A program made the position numbers and the translations under genes. Positions 33,393 to 43,984 of a DNA stretch of 64,000 nucleotides are shown here, piece after piece. Under the pieces are notes generated by a model. It saw only the letters and a list, made by a program, of their open reading frames with translations, was not told where the DNA came from and made no database searches. Within the stretch, counting starts at the first letter, position 1; every line of letters starts with the position of its first letter. This DNA is from Tupaia tana (Eukaryota; Chordata; Mammalia; Scandentia; Tupaiidae): assembly GCA_026018925.1 (NCBI GenBank), contig JAKSZU010000007.1, positions 92,148,328-92,212,327 of the forward strand. The letters are read 5' to 3'.

Positions 33393-33576
33393 AGGGCCAG
33401 CAGGTGGTGTGGTGGTTAAGGTGCTGGACTCCCATATGGCCAACTGTGGTTCAAGTCCCAGACCTGGTGGCTCGATTTTTCACTTTCCCTTTCTCTCTCT
33501 CTCTCTCTCTCTGTGTCTCTCTCTAGTCAAAATAAAAAATTATGATAATAAATAAAATTTTTAAAAATAATTTTTA
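33393..33576 (+). mobile_element. S-SINE, about 15-bp TSD
   Basis: AAAAGTCCATGC is repeated at 33378 and 33577. Confidence 0.92.
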
Positions 33577-33599
33577 AAAAGTCCATGCCTCCTACTCCC

Positions 33600-33800
33600 T
33601 GAATAACATACCTCCTAATAATATCTAATGCTTACATATGATTTCAAAAAGTGCTTTCACACCTATACACTCTCAACTAATGTTCACAACGACCCTATGA
33701 GTACCATCACATCTGTAGAATGAATTTGATAGTATTTAGGAGAAAATAGACTCATATGTTAAATAATTTGCTGACCTAAGGCAAGCTGATAGCGACCAAA
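33600..33800 (-). mobile_element. MIR-like fragment
   Basis: AAGTGCTTTCACACCTATAC, TTCACAACGACCCTATGAG and AATTTGCTGACCTAAGGCAA resemble reversed MIR. Confidence 0.5.
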
Positions 33801-34444
33801 GAACTTTGGTATGTCACCTCTTTCTTCTGTGCCCAGGAGAAGCAGAAACAGGAGCAGCACCACCTCTGCTCCCTTAACCTCCACAAGTGCCATGGGTCAG
33901 AGCTCACTTGCTACAACAGCCTTACTGAGCGGACTACCTCTCAAGCTTTTCCTGTCCCCATGAAAATCAGCTGCACAGAATACTTTTATCATGTTTTAAG
34001 CACGGTCAGTCCAGGGATGAAACACCCTAAGAGAGCAAATAGCCACATTCATAAGCTGCTGGGACACATCTTTATGCATGAAACTAAGTGGAGCAAATTT
34101 GTTCCAGTAGGGAGCTATAAACCCTACTGACTAAACAGCCCCTCGGCACTTAGGTAGGTAATTGTGCACAGCTGATTTAGTTTATACTTATTTTTATATT
34201 TTCTTCAATAATTCATACTACCTATTATTTTTCTCCATACCTTTCCAAACTCTTTAAGGGCAAAGGGCACATCTACCAGTTACTTTATATCCCCTCCTGT
34301 ATAATGGCCCTGCAAGAACCAAAACCAAAATTAAACCAAAAACCATGTTTCTGACCTAGTAATTTATATAAAGTTTTACCCAAATTTAAAAATTATAATA
34401 AAATACTTTAATTAATAAGTTGACATTCTTCCAGAGTAATATGC
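33801..34444. other. Unassigned
   Basis: Single-copy-looking. 34200-34310 has faint L2-like sequence (CTTTAAGGGCAAAGGGCAC). Confidence 0.35.
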
Positions 34445-34530
34445 GGGTACTTCAAAAAGTTCATGGAAAAATAGAATAAAAGTATGAGTTTATTAGGATG
34501 CAAAAATATTTTGAAATCCACCCATAGTTT

Positions 34531-34777
34531 ACTTTTTTGGAGAGGTTTTTGCTATAGGGCGCATGTGCTCTCCAGAAAGAAAGAGAGACAGAAAGCGAGA
34601 AATCACCCCAGGGGGGATGGTCACGCCGTAATCCCTTCTCCTCCATTCTCCTCTGGGGATCCTGGGCACGCACGCACATGTGCCTGGTGTGAGTTTAAGA
34701 CACCAAGTCCGGGACTCGAACCGCAGTCAACTACATGGGAGTCCAGCGACACAGCCATTACGCTAACTGCTGGTCCC
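34531..34777 (-). mobile_element. L-SINE, 14-bp TSD
   Basis: Exact TCCACCCATAGTTT at 34517-34530 and 34778-34791. Confidence 0.94.
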
Positions 34778-34805
34778 TCCACCCATAGTTTCTCCATACA
34801 TTATT

Positions 34806-34937
34806 CTTCTGCCTCCTTTGAAACTTTGGACATGCACACATGCCAGCATGTTTCCCCTGCCAGATCCAGGACTCAAATCGTGTGGTCAGTCATTTGGGAT
34901 CTGGCTATCTTAACCGCTAGACCACAGAGCCAGCCCC
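34806..34937 (-). mobile_element. D-SINE, head and early body only
   Basis: Head ending AGAGCCAGCCCC; body as far as TTTGGACATGCACACATGCC. The 3' half is missing. Confidence 0.65.
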
Positions 34938-35078
34938 GTAATATGCTTTCCATGAACGCCATGAAGATCCCTCATATACACAAAATGTAGAATCTCCAAG
35001 GAACACACACGAACAGATACATAACCCTTACAAATGTGCCAGTCACACATCTGAGTGGGCACTCAATACACATGTGCT

Positions 35079-35302
35079 GGGCTAGCCCCAGAGCTCACTG
35101 GTTAAGGGAGCCAGACCCCACCTAGCTGATCACAGTCTGAATCCCGCCTGGTAGCTTGAAAAACATGCTGGGTGCATGTATGTGCCTGCCCTGACAGGAC
35201 AGAGAAATGGAGGAAAAAGGAATGCGGCATGACCACATCCCAATATGGGATGCTTTCTCTGTCTCTGGTGAGCACACATGCCCACTGGCAATAAAAAACA
35301 AA
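35079..35302 (+). mobile_element. D-SINE
   Basis: GGGCTAGCCCCAGAGCTCAC head, CTGACAGGACAGAGAAATGG, end CCACTGGCAATAAAAAAC. Confidence 0.82.
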
Positions 35303-36766
35303 TACAATAAAGCTGTACTGAAGGCTTAACATTCATTCAAGAGTGGTAAGGCAGGGTAAAATATCCAAGACAAGAACCAAAAGAGATGGATACAGAATGT
35401 CAAGTTAACTAGAAAAACAGCAAATCCGATTATAAGGGAGTTCCACACACAGTCATGCGTGGGGTGTCACAAGTGAACACTCGGGATGGAAACACTGCAT
35501 TACATCCACAGCCCCGATGAAAACTTCAGGGCACAAGCCGCGCAAGCCGTTTCTGTCTCCTCAGACCGGGAGAACCACAGGCAGCAGCTTCTGGCCTCTG
35601 TTCCCGTTACTCCCCACTAGCCATGTCCTGAAGCCCAGCCACCGAACGGCAGGAGTTAAACCTAAAAGTGAGGAGGAAATGAGCATGCCACCTGACACTT
35701 TTCTGGCACAGCCTAAGCCGATTAGTTTAGGTTACAAACACGACTGCAGGATTCCAGTACACTGATGAAACTACTCTTTTTCTGCACTAAAAATAACCTA
35801 TTTATCAAAACAGGAGCATTCCCCAAGTATTTTGCCCTGTCAGCAACCCAAAGTTCCATTTTGTCAAATCCTTCATCTGCTCTAAAGTGTCTTATTGGAT
35901 CCAAGTCTCCATACCGCTTCCATCGCCCCCCTTCTCATCCTAAACCCTGAGAGCATAGAAACCTAAACTCCTTTCCTAAACTCATGCTTTTAAACTCTCT
36001 CTTCTAATAAATAAAGATGTACCTAGCTTCATCGCTCCTACCTCGAGTGGAGTCACAGCTAGAAGATGGACTGAGCTGCAGCAAACAATAATAAAAGGCA
36101 AAGAAAACAATAAAGGACAAGATAGGACATGATCGGGAAAAGTCAGCTAAGCACGTCTGATTCAGGCAGAAGTGGAAGAAGCCCCACCTACCTGGAAGAG
36201 TACAGCCAAAAGGTAAACGGTGTGTGGTACAGAGCCACACTATGGAACTCAGACATCAAGCCTGCTCCGGAGACAGTCTTGTATCCAAACAGTCCCGGAG
36301 TTTAAGTGACATTTTCTTAAAGAAATAGATTCCAAGAACTTGAGCCAAACAAGTCAAGCGTAAATTGCAGATTTTCCAGTCATATAGAGCTGAGAGAGGG
36401 ACTCAGATCATACCATTAGGAAGTTGGAATTCTCAGGAGGCTAGAAAATCCTGTCTTCGGTAGCTCTCCCTATGCTTGGGCTTGGGGTAAGCCAGCATTC
36501 CTCTTGCAAAGGCGAAAACCATGGACTTTGAACTTCCTTGTTCTTTGCAATGGCATCAGGAAAATGCCACAGTGCTGTGCTATCTTACACAGATCCAGTA
36601 AGACACCGGCTGCTAGTCTAAGAGTCACATCAATGAACTGCCTGCAAATCCAAGTTTCAGGTAGATTTCTCTTATTTTAAAAGAATAAAACAAAACTGGC
36701 TTATCTATACAATCTATACTCAGACAAATTCTTCCTGGTTTAAAAAAAAAAAAAAAAAGCCTGTCT
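35303..36766. other. Longest stretch without a recognised repeat
   Basis: About 1.46 kb without SINE, LINE or LTR that I can recognise. 35517-35765 carries an 82-codon ATG frame in somewhat GC-richer DNA with several CpGs (GCCGCGCAAGCCG). I see no splice pair, promoter or known protein; could be regulatory or simply unique. Confidence 0.4.
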
Positions 36767-37004
36767 GAGGACCAGCAGATGATATAATGGTTAGATCGCT
36801 GGACTCCCACATAGCTGACCATGGTTCGAGTCCTGGACCCAGTGGCTTGAAACTCATGCCGGTGCATGTGCATGTGTGCCCAAAATCTGGAGAGAAGAAT
36901 GAAGGAGAGGGGACTGCGGTATGGCCATCCCTCCTGGGGGTGACTTCTTGCTTTCTATCTGTCTTTGTTTCTTTGACGAACACATGTGCCCTGTAGCAAA
37001 AATC

Positions 37005-37039
<35 letters not shown>
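36767..37039 (+). mobile_element. L-SINE
   Basis: Head GACCAGCAGATGATATAATG; flanked on both sides by an A run followed by GCCTG, a long A-rich TSD. Confidence 0.88.
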
Positions 37040-37041
<2 letters not shown>

Positions 37042-37129
37042 CTGAACCCATCCAAGGGACACTGTGCTAAAGTTCCAATGCAGAATCTATGTTGTACACA
37101 GATCAAGCTGTAAACTGCACCCCTTCACA

Positions 37130-37350
37130 AACAACACTGGAACCTTCCAGGATTCATGAAATCAAAGACTATCAGAGCTGGAAAGACCCTTGGGAGCCAT
37201 CATCTAGCCCAGCCTGTCTTTTTTAAGATGGGGCAAATAGGCCCAAAGAGAAGAAGTGGAGGCTTATAGCAAAGTTGGGCCCAGCATCCAGGTTCACTCC
37301 ACTTAAGCATCTTATGCCATACCTCTTCACAAGATTCAGTTTAAATGAGG
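37130..37350 (+). mobile_element. Ancient mammalian repeat, unnamed
   Basis: TATCAGAGCTGGAAAGACCC, ATCATCTAGCCCAGCCTG and GATGGGGCAAATAGGCCC resemble a widespread old repeat whose name I cannot fix. Confidence 0.45.
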
Positions 37351-37416
37351 CAAATGGGTAAGGAAGGGAGGGCAAAATAAAGTAACTATGGTACCGAGCA
37401 AAGAAATCAGCTCTTT

Positions 37417-37573
37417 TTTTTTTCTTTTTTTTTTTTTTGAGAGGTTTTTTGCTATAGGGTGCATGCGCTCGCCAGACAGACAGAGACATAGAGACAGAAA
37501 GCGAGAAATCACCCCCCAGGGGGGATGGTCACGCCACAATCCCTTCTCCTCCATTCTCCTCTCGGGATCTTGA
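37417..37573 (-). mobile_element. 5'-truncated L-SINE with TSD
   Basis: Tail and 3' half only; it stops at CTCGGGATCTTGA with no tRNA head. TSD GAAATCAGCTCTTT (37403-37416) against GAAACCAGCTCTTT (37574-37587). Confidence 0.9.
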
Positions 37574-37773
37574 GAAACCAGCTCTTTAGGAACGCTCCTT
37601 CTCTGCTGCTTTGTGGTATAAGTCAGGGCCAGTTATTGTCCCTCCACAGGCCTTATTTCAAGAGCTTTTCTCTTAAAATTACTCATTTTTAATAAGAATG
37701 CTATAAAATACCACTTACACCTTACTAGGGTCTCCCAATCTCTGGTAAGGTAAAGCAAAAAATAACCAAGTAG

Positions 37774-38041
37774 GACCAGCAGTTGGCATAATGGCTATGT
37801 CGCTGGACTCCCATGTAGTTGACTGCAGTTCGAGTCCCGGACCCGGTGGCTTAAACTCACGCCAGGCACGTGTGCACGCATGCCCAAGATCCCGAGAGGA
37901 GAATGGAGGAGAAGGGATTGTGGCGTGGCCATCTCCTCCCCCCCACCCAGGGTGATTTCTCACTTTCTGTCTCTCTGGCTCTCTCTGTCTTCCTGGTGAG
38001 CGCACAAGCCCTAAAGCAAAAACCTCTCCAGAAAAAAAATA
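37774..38041 (+). mobile_element. L-SINE, 13-bp TSD
   Basis: AATAACCAAGTAG (37761-37773) against AATAACCAACTAG (38042-38054). Confidence 0.92.
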
Positions 38042-38164
38042 AATAACCAACTAGAAGCCAGAAAGAGAACTCAAAAGAAAGATCACATCCTTTGGGGGAA
38101 GGGAACACATTTTGAAAGCATGACTCAATTGATGACTTCACTGAAGGAATCCACATCATCTGAC

Positions 38165-38300
38165 TTCATATTCTAGTATCTAGGCCTTGGGAAAAATCAT
38201 TCCACTACTCTTGAGTCTTGGTTTCTTTAACAGTAAGATGAAAGGTACAGACTTTCATTCACTTTAAGACTTGCAAGTTCTAAAAGGCTCAACCTCAACA
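38165..38300 (+). mobile_element. MIR-like fragment
   Basis: AGGCCTTGGGAAAAATCATT, TCTTGGTTTCTTTAACAG and TAAGATGAAAGGTACAGAC. Confidence 0.5.
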
Positions 38301-38708
38301 GCAGCCATGATAGTACCATAAGGACAAGGTGTCAAAGTCTTGAGCTTGGCCACAAGTCTGACAAGGGCTGCTAGCAGATGGTCTTCTCACGCCCTGATGA
38401 TGTCAGCAGTGCCATCGAAATTAAAGATGGGGAAACAGCGCGTACTTTCTTGAACAGTGTGCCTACTAGAGCATTCACTGTGATGACTTTAAGGGTCTGG
38501 TTTGACCATCTAGAGACGGTTCAAATTTGCCATGGCTGCTTGTTTCCATACCCTCCTTCTCTCGAAATCAAACTATTTATTGTCTACTATTAAAAATATA
38601 TACTTTCTCAAGATCCTCGTTCTGTATTTGTTTTTCTCTTTCATTTAGTGTTCTGCATGTTAGAGAGTTAAAGATTGATTTAAAAAATGCAAACCTTCAA
38701 AGAACTAG
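38301..38708. other. Unassigned
   Basis: A 71-codon frame (38378-38593) is not recognised. Could be decayed retrocopy sequence; unproven. Confidence 0.3.
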
Positions 38709-38891
38709 TATTTTCTTTTTTTAAAATTTTATTTATTTACTTTTTCTTTTTTTAATTTGACCAGACAGGGACCAAACAAGAGAGAGTGAGAGAGGGAAAG
38801 CAAGAAAGCAAGCTGCCAAGTCTAGGACTCCAACCACAGTTGGCCATGTGGGAGTACAATACCCCTAACCACCACACCACCTGCTGGCCCC
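38709..38891 (-). mobile_element. S-SINE
   Basis: AT-rich tail, TTTGACCAGACAGGGACC, head ending CTGCTGGCCCC. AAGAACTAG lies at 38700-38708 and 38892-38900. Confidence 0.92.
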
Positions 38892-39097
38892 AAGAACTAG
38901 AAACTTTCAATGAACAGAAAATGAAAAATGTATTGCATGTAAGCAAGATTTTTTCTAAAACACACAAATCTATAGCCAATTCAGCATTCTCCTTTCCGAT
39001 GCTGCTCCTTCCCAGGGATGTGGCTGATGGTGAAAATGCAAAATAATGGGAGAAAAGAAGACAAAGTGTTAATTTTCTGCTGTCTCATCAATGCATC

Positions 39098-39303
39098 TTT
39101 TTATTTTATTTTTATTGAATTATCTCTCTTTCTTTCTTTTCCTTAAATTTGCCCAGAGAGGGACAAAGTGAGAGAGAGAGTGGGAGAGAGAAGGAGAGAA
39201 AGAGAGAGAAAGTGAGAAAGCAAGCCGCCAGGTCTGGGACTCAACCCACGGTAGGCCATATGGGAATCCAGCACCTTTAACCACCCCACCACCTGCTGGC
39301 CCC
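39098..39303 (-). mobile_element. S-SINE
   Basis: AAATTTGCCCAGAGAGGGAC, expanded GAGA stretch, AAGCAAGCCGCCAGGTCTG, head ending CTGCTGGCCCC. Confidence 0.9.
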
Positions 39304-39399
39304 CAAAGAAGTATTTTTATAATTTTATCCGAAATAAATCCTATTTTAAAATAGGTACCCCCTCCTTGATATATATCAATAACTTGAAGATTGCTTCTC

Positions 39400-39560
39400 C
39401 TGCTTTCTTTCTTTCCATGTTTCTTAGCATTTCCTGATATCCATGGTCTATTATTCATTTACAGTCCCTTCATTAGCAAGCGGCTTTCCCACCACTACCA
39501 CTGTACTCCAAGCGGCCCAGAGCAGTGCCTGACATAGAACAGATGCTCAATAAACGTTTA
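39400..39560 (+). mobile_element. L2-like 3' end
   Basis: CCCAGAGCAGTGCCTGACAT and GATGCTCAATAAACGTTTAC. Confidence 0.6.
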
Positions 39561-40009
39561 CAAACGAGTAAGACGCCATTTCAGCAACAAGTTGTTAGTC
39601 TTTCACCTTGTTCAGGTTACCTGCCACACACACTGTCAACTGGACTTTTCATCCTGGGAGGTCAATCTTGCTTTTAATGACTACATCATTCAGGAAACTG
39701 AATACAGGTATTGGTCCACAGAGGCATCCTGCCCCTTTCACTACTCTGTGGGAATGTGCAAATTTTTCCAACTGAACTGTAACGGAGGTTTAAAAGTCTT
39801 GCTTTTAAATGTCTTAAACTCCATAGGAATGACTTGGCTTCTACTATATGAGAAGTCAAAAGCAATGTTGGCAAATACCAGTGAGAGCTACAAGTTTCAA
39901 CAACAGCGGAACACAGTATACAGGCAGCAGCCCAAATCATCCCCCCTATCCTGCATTAGGTCAGCCCAGCACTTCCTGTCCTGATTAGCTCTCTCACCAA
40001 ACATCTGTC
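39561..40009. other. Unassigned; long frame without ATG
   Basis: A 130-codon open frame (39592-39984) begins with TTG, matches no family I know and has no splice context. Treated as chance. Confidence 0.35.
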
Positions 40010-40240
40010 TGTTCACTTACCCACAGGCAATAAGGTCTCACAAAGCACATACTACACTAAGTGGTCTGTATACATCACCCTGTTCTTCATAACAATAAGT
40101 ATTACTACCTCATTTCAGATTTCAGGAAATTAAAATTCTGAGAGGTTAGTAATTTGCAACTAATTAATAAGTAGCAAGGCTGGGATTTGCATTCAAGTCT
40201 ACCTAACTTTAAATTCTTTCTTTTTTCACTCTAATACTTT
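40010..40240 (-). mobile_element. MIR SINE
   Basis: ACCTCATTTCAGATTTCAGG, GAGAGGTTAGTAATTTGC and GCAAGGCTGGGATTTGCATT. Confidence 0.75.
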
Positions 40241-40244
40241 AATT

Positions 40245-40325
40245 CCTAAGACTTTCCCCACCTCTCACCCTCTGTACTAGTCTGGTACATAAAAGACATT
40301 TCATAAATGTTTGCTGAATCCATGA
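40245..40325 (+). mobile_element. L2 3' end fragment
   Basis: TAGTCTGGTACATAAAAGAC and AAATGTTTGCTGAATC. Confidence 0.55.
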
Positions 40326-40566
40326 GAAATAGAATTAAAATAGAATATTTTAATTCAAATGTAATGATCTGCCTAGGCTCAAATTCAAATTCAATTCCAA
40401 TTTTAGTTTTAAGAACAAAAAATTAAATTCATTCAACCCCCTTTGAATTATAAAAAGCAATGGAAAATACAGCTTTTTAAGTTTCAAAAGAAAAATGCAT
40501 TTATTCCAAAATGGAATTCATCATAATTCATTACTATGGGAATTCAAATAGTTTTAAAAACAAGTC

Positions 40567-40808
40567 AGGGTCAGCAGGTGGTATGACGGTTAAGGTGCTC
40601 GATTCCCACATGCCACCACCAGTTGAGTTCCAGAACCACCTGCTTGAAAATCCTGCCAGGTTGTGTGCCAGCATGCCCAAAATCCCAACAGAAGAATGGA
40701 GGAGAAGGGATTGCTGTGTGGCCATCCCTTCTGGAGGAAGACTTCTCACTTTCCTTCTCTCTCGTTTCTCTCCAGTGAGCACATGCACCCCATGGCAAAA
40801 ATCTTAAA
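40567..40808 (+). mobile_element. L-SINE, older copy
   Basis: GGGTCAGCAGGTGGTATGAC head, CCCAAAATCCCAACAGAAG body, end ACCCCATGGCAAAAATC. Confidence 0.85.
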
Positions 40809-40841
40809 CAAGAAAGCAGATAAAACCATAAACGGCACATT

Positions 40842-40869
40842 TTAAAATTACATTAAAATGTAATTTTAA
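40842..40869. repeat. Short perfect inverted repeat
   Basis: 13-base arms TTAAAATTACATT and AATGTAATTTTAA around a 2-base centre. Very AT-rich; may be chance. Confidence 0.6.
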
Positions 40870-41140
40870 TGCACTAAGAAGTAGATGGGAAATAAAATCT
40901 GAATTCAAGTTATTAACCTTAAGTTTCAGCTAAAATAAGAATAAATGTACCTGCCTTGCCATTTGACAATGGCATCCTTAAGTTCAAATGTGATAACGCC
41001 TGTAAGAACACTTCATGCTATGGGGACAGCCACTTCATGCTATGGGGACAACAGGTGGTATGGTGGTTAAGGCGCTGGACTCCCACATGACCAATCATGG
41101 TTCGAGTCCCAGACCTAGAGGCTTGAAACACGCCAGGCAC

Positions 41141-41378
41141 AGGGCTGGCAGGTAGCATAGTGGTTAAGGGTGCTGGACTCCCACATGGCCAACTGAGGTT
41201 CAAGTCCCAGACCTGGCAGCTTGCTTTCTTACTTTACCTTTCTCTCATACTCTGTCCCTCTCTGGTCAAATTAAAATAAATAAATAAAGATAAATAAAAT
41301 AATTCTAAAAAAAAAAAAGGACATTGTTATAAAAACAAACAAAGAAATAAAAAGAAGAGAAAAGAAAAGGAACATGAT
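41141..41378 (+). mobile_element. S-SINE with extra 3' sequence
   Basis: The S body ends at an A run (41307-41318), followed by about 60 A-rich bases beginning GGACATTGTTATAAAAAC. Then the host L-SINE resumes at AGGCAC, the probable short TSD. Confidence 0.82.
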
Positions 41379-41465
41379 AGGCACGTGTGCATGCATGCCC
41401 AAAGTCCCAAGAGGAGAATGGAGGAGAAGGGACTGGATTGTAGCTATCCTACTAGGGTGTAATTT

Positions 41466-41745
41466 ATTTATTTATTTATTTATTTATTTATTTTGGAGAG
41501 GTTTTTGCTATAGGGCACGTGTACTCACCAGAAAGACAGAGAGAGACAGAGAGACAGAAAGCAAGAAATCACCTCCCAGAGGGGATGGCGATGCCGCAAT
41601 CCCTTCTCCTCCATTCTCCTCTCGGGATCTTGGGCATGCACACACACACGCCCAGCGTGACTTTAAGCCACGGGGTCCAGGACTCGAACCGCGGTCAACA
41701 ACATGGGCGTTCAGTGACATAGCCATTACGCTAACTGCTAGTCCC
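41466..41745 (-). mobile_element. L-SINE with (TTTA)n tail
   Basis: The tail is a TTTA repeat. GGGTGTAATTT flanks both sides (41455 and 41749). Confidence 0.92.
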
Positions 41746-41789
41746 CTGGGGTGTAATTTCTTACTTTCTATCTTCCCATATGGCAAAAA

Positions 41790-42028
41790 TTTATTTATTT
41801 ATTTATTTATTTATTTGGGAGAGGTTTCTTGCTATAGGGCGTGTGCACTCTCCAGAAAGAGAGAGACATAGAGACAGAAAGCAAGAAATCACCCCCCCGG
41901 GGGGATGCCCACACTGCAATCCCTTCTTCTCCATTCTCCTCTCGGGATCTTGGATATGCATGTACCCGGTGTGAGTTTAAGCCACCGGGTCCAAAGCTCG
42001 AACCGCAGTCGACTACATGGGAGTCCAG
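41790..42028 (-). mobile_element. L-SINE, head incomplete
   Basis: TTTA-repeat tail at 41790-41817, full body, B box (GCTCGAACC). It stops at GGGAGTCCAG, so the A-box half of the head is missing. Confidence 0.87.
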
Positions 42029-42063
42029 AAAGAAATGAATGAATAAATACAATTTCCAACATT

Positions 42064-42319
42064 TTTTTTTCTTAAACACATTTTAACTATAGGGTGCATG
42101 TGCTCGCCACAAAGATGGAGACAGAAGGACAGAAATCAAGAAATCACCTCCCAGGGGGGATGGCCAGCCGCAATCCCTTCTCCTTCATTCTCCTCTTGGG
42201 ATTTTGGGCATGCATGCACAAGCGCCGGGCGTGAATTTTATGCTGCCAGGCCTGGGACTCAAACTGAAGTGACTACATGAGAGTCCAGCGACATAACCAT
42301 TATGCCATCTGCTGGTCCC
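42064..42319 (-). mobile_element. L-SINE
   Basis: Complete, ending GGTCCC at 42319; a variant of AATTTCCAACA flanks both sides. Confidence 0.87.
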
Positions 42320-42536
42320 GAAATTCCCAACAATCTTAAATAAAAGACGATAGCATCATCTGGGCCAGTCCCACAGTGCAGTGGTTAAGTGCTGTGCAGA
42401 GGAAGCTGAATCTCACGTAGTTGACCAGGGTTCAAATTCTAGCCTCAGTAGTTTGAAAAGCATTCTGAATGCATGCACATATGTCCAGGATCCTGACAGG
42501 ATGGAGAACTGGATAGAAAGGATTGTGATGAGTTAT

Positions 42537-43207
42537 AGTGTAGATAATGGTTTTAACTCAAAAGTTCATGTTTTTAATTTGGATGTTCCCTACAAATTCA
42601 TGTTGGGACTTGACTATATTGTATAGATGTTAAGTGAAAACTTAATTCTTTCAATGATGTCCCAGGGCAGACTCTAGGTATGATAAAGTCATTAGGTGCA
42701 GCCCCCATGTCTGAGTACTGATGGATATTTAAAAAGAAAAGAGGCAGGCAGAAGCCACATATTTTGCTTTGCTATAACTTCTGCCTTCTGCCATTTTGTA
42801 ATGCCTTTGGACTTTCTAGCCACCAGAATCTTGAGTTTTGTGATTAAACCTCTATTTTCTATATTTTTAAAATTTTTCAGAGGTTGTTTTTGTTTTTGTT
42901 TGCTTTAGGGTGTGTGCTCGCCAGAGAGAGACAGACACACTGAGACGGAAAGTAAGAAATCACACCCCCACCCCACCCCCGGTGGCATGGCCATGCCACA
43001 ATCCCCTTTCCTCCATTCTCCTCCCAGGATCTTAGGCACACATATACATGCACCCAGTGTGATTGTGAAACCACCGGGTAGAACCATGGTCGGCCATGTG
43101 GGAGTCCAGTGACATAACTGCTACTCTACCTGCTGGTCCCATCCATTTTCTGTATAAATCATCCAGTCTCAGGTGTTCGTGTTAGCGACACAACAACAGA
43201 CTAAGGT
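42537..43207 (+). mobile_element. MaLR-type LTR (MST/MLT1-like)
   Basis: ACAAATTCATGTTGGGACTT, GCCATTTTGTAATGCCTTTG, CTAGCCACCAGAATCTTGAG, ATCCAGTCTCAGGTGTTCG and ACAACAGACTAAGG follow MaLR order. A polyadenylation-type region near 42845 holds an L-SINE. Confidence 0.65.
42866..43140 (-). mobile_element. L-SINE inside the LTR
   Basis: Complete; ends GCTGGTCCC at 43140. Near-copies of ATTTTCTATA lie on both sides. Confidence 0.88.
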
Positions 43208-43290
43208 AGAGTATGACTAAGGCCCATTATTGGGCCTTGCTTTCTCTGTCTCTCACACACAGGAATGTTTCTAATGGCATTTAAAAAGAA

Positions 43291-43984
43291 GATGACTACA
43301 GCATCAGTCCTAATTAACACCATAAAGCATGTCCATCAGTGATACTACTGAGACTGGCATGGAGTGATGAAATCTTTTTAAAGCCAGTGGGGCTTGGGTA
43401 GGTGAAAAAGAGACGGTTTAGGGACTGTGTTTGTGGTTTGGTTGTATTTTAAACAATGATCAAGATAAGAAAATTTCACAATTAGCATACCATTCTCTGA
43501 TTTACAGCCATCAAACATGAATAATCACTGCCTTATCAAAACCCAGATGATATACATGAAAATGAGCTCCAGAACCTTGTAACACATTATAACATCAGCA
43601 TAGCCTTCTTATAATTCAACATTTCCTCCCTCTCTCTCTCAACCAAATCCTGCCAACTTTTCAGCTCCTACTAACAATACAAATTCCATCTCATCAAACT
43701 TTCCTAAGGAAATAAGGTAATTTAAAAGACTTCCCCCTCCCAATTCACTCATTTTATGCATCTTTTTCTATATCTAAATATAAACCATGTGTCAGAATAA
43801 TTCAGTTTTATGTTTACAAGTTAATCACTTGTAGTTACTAAGAGTTTTAAAGAATATAAACACACAGGTAGACAATACTATTTGTTGAATAAACAGATTT
43901 AGAATACAAGTGACTCACACATAAATAAGATTTTTAAAGAGTGCCCACAGCAATGACAGACTAAAGTCTAAATTCCCTAGTCTG
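43291..43984. other. No recognised feature
   Basis: AT-rich single-copy-looking DNA. Confidence 0.35.

Larger units (their letters stand above)
34445..34971. mobile_element. Mariner-like MITE split by two SINEs
   Basis: The ends are inverted repeats: GGGTACTTCAAAAAGTTCAT at 34445 and, on the minus strand from 34971, GGGATCTTCATGGCGTTCAT. Between them lie an L-SINE and a D-SINE remnant. Too short for a transposase. Confidence 0.65.
41044..41788 (+). mobile_element. L-SINE broken by two later SINEs
   Basis: Pieces at 41044-41140 (head), 41379-41465 (body, GCACGTGTGCATGCATGCCC) and 41746-41788 (end). The head is preceded by a direct repeat, ACTTCATGCTATGGGGACA at 41010 and 41032. Confidence 0.85.
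42362..43290 (+). mobile_element. D-SINE apparently split by an LTR
   Basis: Head and body at 42362-42535 (GGGCCAGTCCCACAGTGCAG to GAAAGGATTGTGATG). A likely 3' remainder lies at 43216-43290 (GGCCCATTATTGGGCCTTGC, CTCTGTCTCTCACACAC). The MaLR LTR lies between. Confidence 0.6.

Noticed and set aside
34484-34990. 168-codon open frame
   Set aside because: It runs through a minus-strand L-SINE and an adjoining D-SINE inside a MITE. The repeated peptide pattern (NHPPGG..TPQSLLLHSPLGILGTH) is the L-SINE read antisense and recurs at dozens of copies.
38378-38593. Possible retrocopy of a protein-coding mRNA
   Set aside because: The frame is short, and neither strand gives a protein I recognise; no A tail or TSD.
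39592-39984. 130-codon frame in apparently unique DNA
   Set aside because: Begins with TTG rather than ATG, no splice or promoter context, no recognisable protein.
40842-40869. Palindrome as a regulatory or terminator site
   Set aside because: All A/T-rich, in a mammalian non-genic context; chance is likely.
41374-41871. 165-codon open frame
   Set aside because: Crosses three nested SINEs and TTTA repeats; not a gene.
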